Source: CAZJGF01 sp964545665 (lineage in GTDB: Bacteria; Chloroflexota; Dehalococcoidia; GIF9; AB-539-J10). From it: 19,238 nucleotides of DNA. The stretch is from the NCBI GenBank assembly GCA_964545665.1, contig CAZJGF010000019.1, positions 1 to 19,238 of the forward strand. Reading direction: 5' to 3'. Both the position numbers and the translations under genes were made by a program. The first letter of the stretch is position 1. Each line of letters opens with the position of its first letter. Under the pieces are notes generated by a model. That model saw only the letters and a program-made list of their open reading frames with translations, did no database searches and was not told the origin of the DNA. This document shows, piece by piece, positions 15,112-19,238 of this stretch.

Positions 15112-15123
15112 GGGGGTTGAATT

Positions 15124-16692
15124 ATGAGCGAAGTAATTGGTGACACAACGGCGGAAAGAATTGAGGAGTTGAAACGCAGAAGGGAGCTTCTCTTGCAGAT
15201 GGGAGGCGCCGAATCTGTCAAGGAGCGCCACAAAAGAGAGCAGATGTCAGCACGGGAGAGAATAGACTATTTCTTCGACCCCGGCACTTTTACAGAGATA
15301 GGACTATGGATTAAACACAGGACTACCGCTTTCGGGATGGACAAAAGAGAGGTGCCTGCTGAGGGAATTATCACTGGGTTTGGCAAGGTCAATGGAAGAC
15401 ATGTAGTCGCTGGCGCTGAGGATTACACCGCCATGATGGGAACCTTTGGGGAATATCATGGCAAGAAGCTCTCCTACGCCCTTGATTTTGCTAAGAACAA
15501 AGGTTGGCCGTTTGTCACCATGAATGACTCTGCGGGCGCCCGACTCCACGAAGGAATGGACACCCTGGAATCCTATGGCTGGACATTCAGATCTCAGATA
15601 CAGGCTTCAGGAATAATCCCTCAAGTATCCTTATTAATGGGGCCTTGCTTGGGAGGACAGGCATACCATCCGGTGATGATGGATTTCGTTATCCAAACGA
15701 GAAAAACCGGCTTTATGGGCATCGCTGGCCCCGCCTTCGTAAAAACGCAGACCGGAGAAGGGATTGGCCTTGAGGAACTCAGCGGCTGGAAGAATCATGC
15801 CATTAAATCGGGACAGACGCACATTGTGGCTGAGGATGACAAGGATTGTCTGGACAAATGCAAGGAGCTTTTGTCCTTCTTTCCCTCTAATAACACAGAG
15901 AAGCCACCTCGAATAGAGACCAAGGATAGCCCAGAAAGAGAGAGCCTCGAGCTGGATACCATAATCCCTGATGAGCCGACAAGACCATATGATATGTACC
16001 AGATAATCAAGAAGGTTGTGGATGAAGGGCAATTCGTTGAAATATTTAAGTATTATGCTACGAACTCAATATGTGGCTTTGCTCGGATTGACGGGCGTCC
16101 CGTGGGCATAGTATCCAACCAACCTATGGTAAAGGCAGGCATCTTAGATGTTAATGCCTGTGACAAGTTAGCCAGGTTTATAAGATTCTGTGACCTGTTC
16201 AATATTCCTCTCGTCTCACTTACAGATTGCCCTGGCTATATGATTGGCTCTGATCAGGACTGGGCAGGCATACTGAGGCATGGCGCTAAGCTGCTCTATG
16301 CTTGGGCCGACGCTACTGTGCCTTTGGTTTCAGTCATAATAAGAAAATCCTACGCTGGCGCTCATTATGGGATGCTAGACAAGTCTATCGGCGCCGATTT
16401 CGTCTTCGCTTGGCCTACCGCCCGAGTTACCATCGTTGGTGCTGATACTGCCGCCAGCGTTATATTTGCCAGGGAGATAAAGGAGGCGGACAATCCCAAG
16501 GAGGTAAGGGCAAAGAGGATAAAGGAGTACTCTGAACTCTACGAAAGCGCATATCCCGGCGCCGAGCGAGGCTATATTGATGACATAATCATGCCGCATG
16601 ATACAAGGAAGTACATAAACAAGGCACTGGCTGTTTTGGAAAACAAGACCGTGGCCAAGCCTTGGAGAAAATACTCAAACATAAATCTCTAA
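15124..16692 (+). CDS. Acyl-CoA carboxyltransferase (propionyl/methylmalonyl-CoA carboxylase beta-type subunit)
   Basis: The 522-residue product is of full family length with both crotonase-like halves. The N-terminal half shows MSARERIDYFFDPGTF, NDSAGARLHEGMD (from about residue 134) and MGPCLGGQAYHP (from about 172). The C-terminal half shows DCPGYMIGSDQDWAGILRHGAKLLYAWADATVP and RKSYAGAHYGM. It transfers carboxyl groups between biotin and an acyl-CoA. Several normally constant spots differ (GAEDYTAMMGTFGEYH where relatives have SQDFT..GGSLGE.H), so the substrate may not be propionyl-CoA. No biotin carrier or biotin carboxylase gene is in the window. The ribosome site AAGGGGG precedes ATG 15124; the acyl-CoA dehydrogenase genes follow directly. 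Confidence 0.88.
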   Translation: MSEVIGDTTAERIEELKRRRELLLQMGGAESVKERHKREQMSARERIDYFFDPGTFTEIGLWIKHRTTAFGMDKREVPAEGIITGFGKVNGRHVVAGAEDYTAMMGTFGEYHGKKLSYALDFAKNKGWPFVTMNDSAGARLHEGMDTLESYGWTFRSQIQASGIIPQVSLLMGPCLGGQAYHPVMMDFVIQTRKTGFMGIAGPAFVKTQTGEGIGLEELSGWKNHAIKSGQTHIVAEDDKDCLDKCKELLSFFPSNNTEKPPRIETKDSPERESLELDTIIPDEPTRPYDMYQIIKKVVDEGQFVEIFKYYATNSICGFARIDGRPVGIVSNQPMVKAGILDVNACDKLARFIRFCDLFNIPLVSLTDCPGYMIGSDQDWAGILRHGAKLLYAWADATVPLVSVIIRKSYAGAHYGMLDKSIGADFVFAWPTARVTIVGADTAASVIFAREIKEADNPKEVRAKRIKEYSELYESAYPGAERGYIDDIIMPHDTRKYINKALAVLENKTVAKPWRKYSNINL

Positions 16693-16702
16693 GGGAGGGA
16701 GT

Positions 16703-17875
16703 ATGGACTTCAGTTTTAGTGAAGAGCAAAATAAACTGAGACAAGAAGTATGCAGCTTCTTAGAAGACGAGCTAGCAAGGGGGCTCTGGAAGCCAGCTTG
16801 CGATGCCTGGATACAAGCTTATGATCCCGAGTTCACCAAGAGGGTGGCAGAGAAGAGTTGGATTGGACTCACCTGGCCCGAGGAATATGGTGGGCAAGAA
16901 CGGAGTTTTATAGATCGTTTGATAGTTACCGAAGAAATGCTACGCTATGGGGCGCCAGCAGCCTGTCACTGGTTCACCGACCGACAAATAGGTGGCTCAA
17001 TACTCAAATATGGGTCTGAGGAACAAAAAGCAGAGTTTTTGCCTAAGATCATCAGAGGAGAGATGTATGTCGGGCTGGGGATGAGCGAACCAGAAGCTGG
17101 TTCAGATTTAGCTTCGCTCAAAACAAGGGCTACTGAGGAAGATGATTGTTACCTAGTTAATGGACAGAAAACATGGACCAGCGGTGCTTGGTTTACCAAC
17201 TACATCTATCTATTAGCCAGAACCGACCTAGACGCTCCCAAACATAGAGGTATAAGCGAATTTATTGTCCCGATGGACCTTACTGGAATCTCCCGCATCC
17301 CCATGATAGATATCACTGGCACGGAGGCTTGGAATGATGTGTTCTTCGATAACGTTCGAGTCCCGAAAGAATATATGATAGGAGAAAAGAACAAGGGTTT
17401 CTACCACGTCTTGGAGCAGCTTGCCTATGAGAGAGGTGGAATGGAGAGGTTGATGGGCAACTATCCTCTATTCGATGCCCTCATTAGATTTACCAAAGAG
17501 ACAAAATATAATGGGAAAACTCTTTCGCAGGATACCATAGTTCGTCACAAACTAGCACAACTTCAGGTTGAGTTTGAAGTGGGGAGGCTTTTCATGTACA
17601 AAGTCGCTATGGTTATGGATGAGGGCCGCGCTCCTACAGTGGAAGCCTCTATGTCTAAGGCTTATGCCACTACTTTTGAGCAGCACCTAGCTAACACTGC
17701 CATGGAAATCCTTGGCCCTTATGGATTGCTATGGGCTGGCTCTAAATATGTCCCCTTTGAGGGTCTGGCAGCTCACTCATACCTAGGTTCTAAAGGTTAT
17801 AGCCTTCAGGCGGGTAGCAGCGAAATCTTAAAGAATATCATAGCTACCAGAGGTCTAGGGCTGCCTACTAGCTAA
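16703..17875 (+). CDS. Acyl-CoA dehydrogenase, predicted catalytic partner
   Basis: The 390-residue flavoprotein has the three-domain acyl-CoA dehydrogenase layout: a helical N-terminal domain (FSEEQNKLRQEV...WIGLTWPEEYGG), the FAD/substrate strand GLGMSEPEAGSDLASLKTRA (from about residue 124) with WTSGAW, and a C-terminal helical domain ending GSSEILKNIIATRGLGLP. Glu243 in AYERGG lies where isovaleryl-CoA dehydrogenase and related enzymes carry their catalytic base. The alternative glutamate site near the C terminus is Gln-Ala here. It would oxidise an acyl-CoA to the 2-enoyl-CoA, passing electrons to ETF. It starts ten bases after the carboxyltransferase, with GGGAGGG as ribosome site, and is followed by a second, divergent dehydrogenase. 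Confidence 0.9.
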   Translation: MDFSFSEEQNKLRQEVCSFLEDELARGLWKPACDAWIQAYDPEFTKRVAEKSWIGLTWPEEYGGQERSFIDRLIVTEEMLRYGAPAACHWFTDRQIGGSILKYGSEEQKAEFLPKIIRGEMYVGLGMSEPEAGSDLASLKTRATEEDDCYLVNGQKTWTSGAWFTNYIYLLARTDLDAPKHRGISEFIVPMDLTGISRIPMIDITGTEAWNDVFFDNVRVPKEYMIGEKNKGFYHVLEQLAYERGGMERLMGNYPLFDALIRFTKETKYNGKTLSQDTIVRHKLAQLQVEFEVGRLFMYKVAMVMDEGRAPTVEASMSKAYATTFEQHLANTAMEILGPYGLLWAGSKYVPFEGLAAHSYLGSKGYSLQAGSSEILKNIIATRGLGLPTS

Positions 17876-17905
17876 GCAAGAAAGTTCAGTTGATAGGAGG
17901 GTAAG

Positions 17906-19033
17906 GTGAATTTAGTGCTTTCGGAAGAGCAGGAGATGCTGAAGAAGGCAGCTCGTGATTTGCTCGAGGAACGATGCCCCAAAAGCTTTGTTAAGCAAAT
18001 GGAACAGGATGACAAAGGCTACTCACCAGAGTTATGGGAGGAAATGGCAAATCTAGGCTGGATGGGCCTGGTATTTCCCGAAGAATATGGCGGCAGTGGC
18101 ATGAGCTTCCTGGACCTATCGGTATTGCTGGAAGAGATGGGGCGCGCCTGCTTACCTGCACCTTTGTTTCCCACTGTAGTCCTCGGTGGCTTGCCTATCC
18201 TGGATATTGGCAGTGAGGAACAAAAGAGGCAATATCTACCCAAGATAGCCACTGGCAAGGCCATCTTCAGCCTGGCTTTGATTGAACCTGAGTTGGGACA
18301 TGAACCCAAGGCAATCACAGTTGAGGCCAGTCCCGATGGAAATGCTTATGTCCTCAACGGCACCAAATTGTTTGTTCCTTACGCCAACGTAGCTGATTGC
18401 CTGTTATGTGTGGCCAGAACCAGCAAGCAGGAACAAGGAATCACCATATTTTTAGTGGACGCCAAAAGCCCTGGAATAAGCTATACGGTTTTGAAGACCA
18501 TGGCCCACGATAAGCTTTGTGAGGTAGTCTTTGAGCAAGCACGAGTGCCAAAGGAGAACATCCTGGGGCAACTGGATAAGGGATGGCCTGAGGTAGAAAA
18601 AACAGTCAAAATGTGCGACGTGGCAAAATGCTGTGAAATAGTTGGCAATCTTCAGTGGGTCTTGGAAGATACAGTCGCTTATGCCAAGGACAGGAAGCAA
18701 TTTGATTGTCCTATTGGCAGCTTCCAGGTCCTGCAACACTATTGTGCTGACATATACACTTGTGTTGAAGGAGCAAGACTCAGTACCTACCAGGCAGCCT
18801 GGATGCTAAGTAACGGCCTGCCCTGTGATAAAGAAATTGCAATAGCCAAATTGTGGATAACCGAAGCTTCACCACGTATTTTCAATCTGGCACATCAAAT
18901 CCACGGAGCTATAGGCGTCACCCAGGAACATGACTTGCATTTTTACACCACGCGAGCTAGAGCTATTGAACTCGGTTATGACGACGCTACTATATACCGA
19001 GAGACGGTAGCCAAAGAGATGGGACTGGCTTAG
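17906..19033 (+). CDS. Acyl-CoA dehydrogenase-like subunit, probably lacking the catalytic glutamate
   Basis: The 375-residue protein shares the fold (LSEEQEMLKKAARDLL, GWMGLVFPEEYGGSG, KDRKQFDCPIGSFQVLQH, HGAIGVTQEHDLHFY). Its usual FAD/substrate motif is altered (LIEPELGHEPK where family members have TEPGAGSD). At the position of the partner's Glu-Arg it has Asp-Val (residues 238-239, KMCDVAKCCE), and the C terminus lacks the other catalytic-Glu motif. In the two-gene acyl-CoA dehydrogenases of steroid-degrading actinobacteria, one subunit is catalytic and the other structural; this pair resembles that. It starts at GTG 17906 with a TAGGAGGG ribosome site, 30 bases after the first dehydrogenase, in the same operon. 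Confidence 0.86.
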   Translation: MNLVLSEEQEMLKKAARDLLEERCPKSFVKQMEQDDKGYSPELWEEMANLGWMGLVFPEEYGGSGMSFLDLSVLLEEMGRACLPAPLFPTVVLGGLPILDIGSEEQKRQYLPKIATGKAIFSLALIEPELGHEPKAITVEASPDGNAYVLNGTKLFVPYANVADCLLCVARTSKQEQGITIFLVDAKSPGISYTVLKTMAHDKLCEVVFEQARVPKENILGQLDKGWPEVEKTVKMCDVAKCCEIVGNLQWVLEDTVAYAKDRKQFDCPIGSFQVLQHYCADIYTCVEGARLSTYQAAWMLSNGLPCDKEIAIAKLWITEASPRIFNLAHQIHGAIGVTQEHDLHFYTTRARAIELGYDDATIYRETVAKEMGLA

Positions 19034-19087
19034 GTCGGCAAATTCTACTGGTAAACTCTGTTTTGCTGTTGCTGTCCAGCGAAAACG

Positions 19088-19213
19088 TCACCTTAATTGT
19101 TCAGCGAATTTGTCACTCCCATCGATATGCACCTTAAAAGGCCTGCGCCATGGATGATCTGGCCGAGGTTTAGTGTGATGATGAGGCCCTGGCTGTGAAG
19201 CTTTCTTTGCCAT
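19088..19213 (-). CDS. Small basic hypothetical protein, possibly extending past the window
   Basis: ATG (complement of 19211-19213) encodes 41 residues beginning MAKKASQPGPHHHTKPRPDH and ending DKFAEQLR, stop TGA at 19088-19090. It is rich in Pro, His, Lys and Arg. The frame stays open upstream to the window edge, so the true start may lie outside; no ribosome site precedes this ATG. I do not recognise it. The first 54 bases after the dehydrogenase stop hold nothing visible. Confidence 0.3.
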   Translation of the reverse strand: MAKKASQPGPHHHTKPRPDHPWRRPFKVHIDGSDKFAEQLR

Positions 19214-19238
19214 AGTGACAGGCGGAGCGAATTCATCA

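Larger units (their letters stand above)
14527..15123. other. Gene-poor stretch of about 600 bases
   Basis: No convincing protein gene of normal size lies here. The long plus-strand frame running through it (to 15074) has Ser/His/Cys-rich, non-family-like composition and begins inside the membrane-protein gene. The stretch does hold a minus-strand RNA unit (14645-14843 with its promoter), an 8-C tract at 14685-14692, and a short coding-like frame at 15010-15111. Confidence 0.65.

Noticed and set aside
19074..19118. Two imperfect direct repeats containing CAGCGAA, 25 bases apart
   Set aside because: Only about 14 of 20 positions agree and just two copies exist; not enough for a repeat array or an attachment site.

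Overview
The window is 19.2 kb from what is probably a metagenome- or single-cell-assembled scaffold: it holds two 100-base N gaps, one of them flanked by an exact 55-base duplication. Gene content points to an anaerobic, obligately organic-acid or amine-using bacterium, most likely Chloroflexota (Dehalococcoidia-like). The grounds are an aldehyde:ferredoxin oxidoreductase remnant, a split flavin/iron-sulfur dehydrogenase, a TRAP transporter next to a trimethylamine-methyltransferase-family protein, a two-cluster ferredoxin beside rsmD-coaD, a leuS-proC pair, paired acyl-CoA dehydrogenases and a secreted nuclease. The assignment is inferred from gene content only. TAG, TAA and TGA are all used as stops, so the code looks standard.

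Layout. (A) 1-2412: remains of a flavin/Fe-S dehydrogenase operon (FAD subunit, 4Fe-4S protein, BFD-type 2Fe-2S protein). It carries an in-frame amber, two frame breaks and a lost cysteine ligand, and it runs directly into the C-terminal third of an aldehyde:ferredoxin oxidoreductase. (B) 2477-5491: a complete three-gene TRAP transporter, with a perfect 16-bp stem-loop between the binding-protein gene and the membrane genes. (C) 5800-7260: an MttB-superfamily methyltransferase without an internal amber codon. (D) 7375-8747: rsmD, coaD and a ferredoxin. (E) 8744-11983, minus strand: leuS then proC. (F) 12073-13978: a BACON/OB-fold lipoprotein, a lipoprotein thermonuclease and a SAM methyltransferase, almost without spacing. 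(G) 14158-14526: a small membrane protein. (H) 14527-15123: a gene-poor stretch whose minus strand carries a near-consensus promoter followed by a 165-nt, end-paired, U-tract-terminated unit, which I read as an undescribed small RNA of 6S-like architecture. (I) 15124-19033: an acyl-CoA carboxyltransferase and two acyl-CoA dehydrogenases in one operon. A small minus-strand reading frame closes the window.

How they fit together. TRAP uptake plus the methyltransferase, next to the relic of an amine/imino-acid type dehydrogenase, suggests import and demethylation of a quaternary amine or similar compound; the neighbouring oxidative branch is broken in this sequence. The carboxyltransferase and the acyl-CoA dehydrogenase pair suggest acyl-CoA catabolism. 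The second dehydrogenase appears to lack the catalytic glutamate, as in heterotetrameric enzymes. The strongest candidate for something new is the minus-strand RNA at about 14645-14809.
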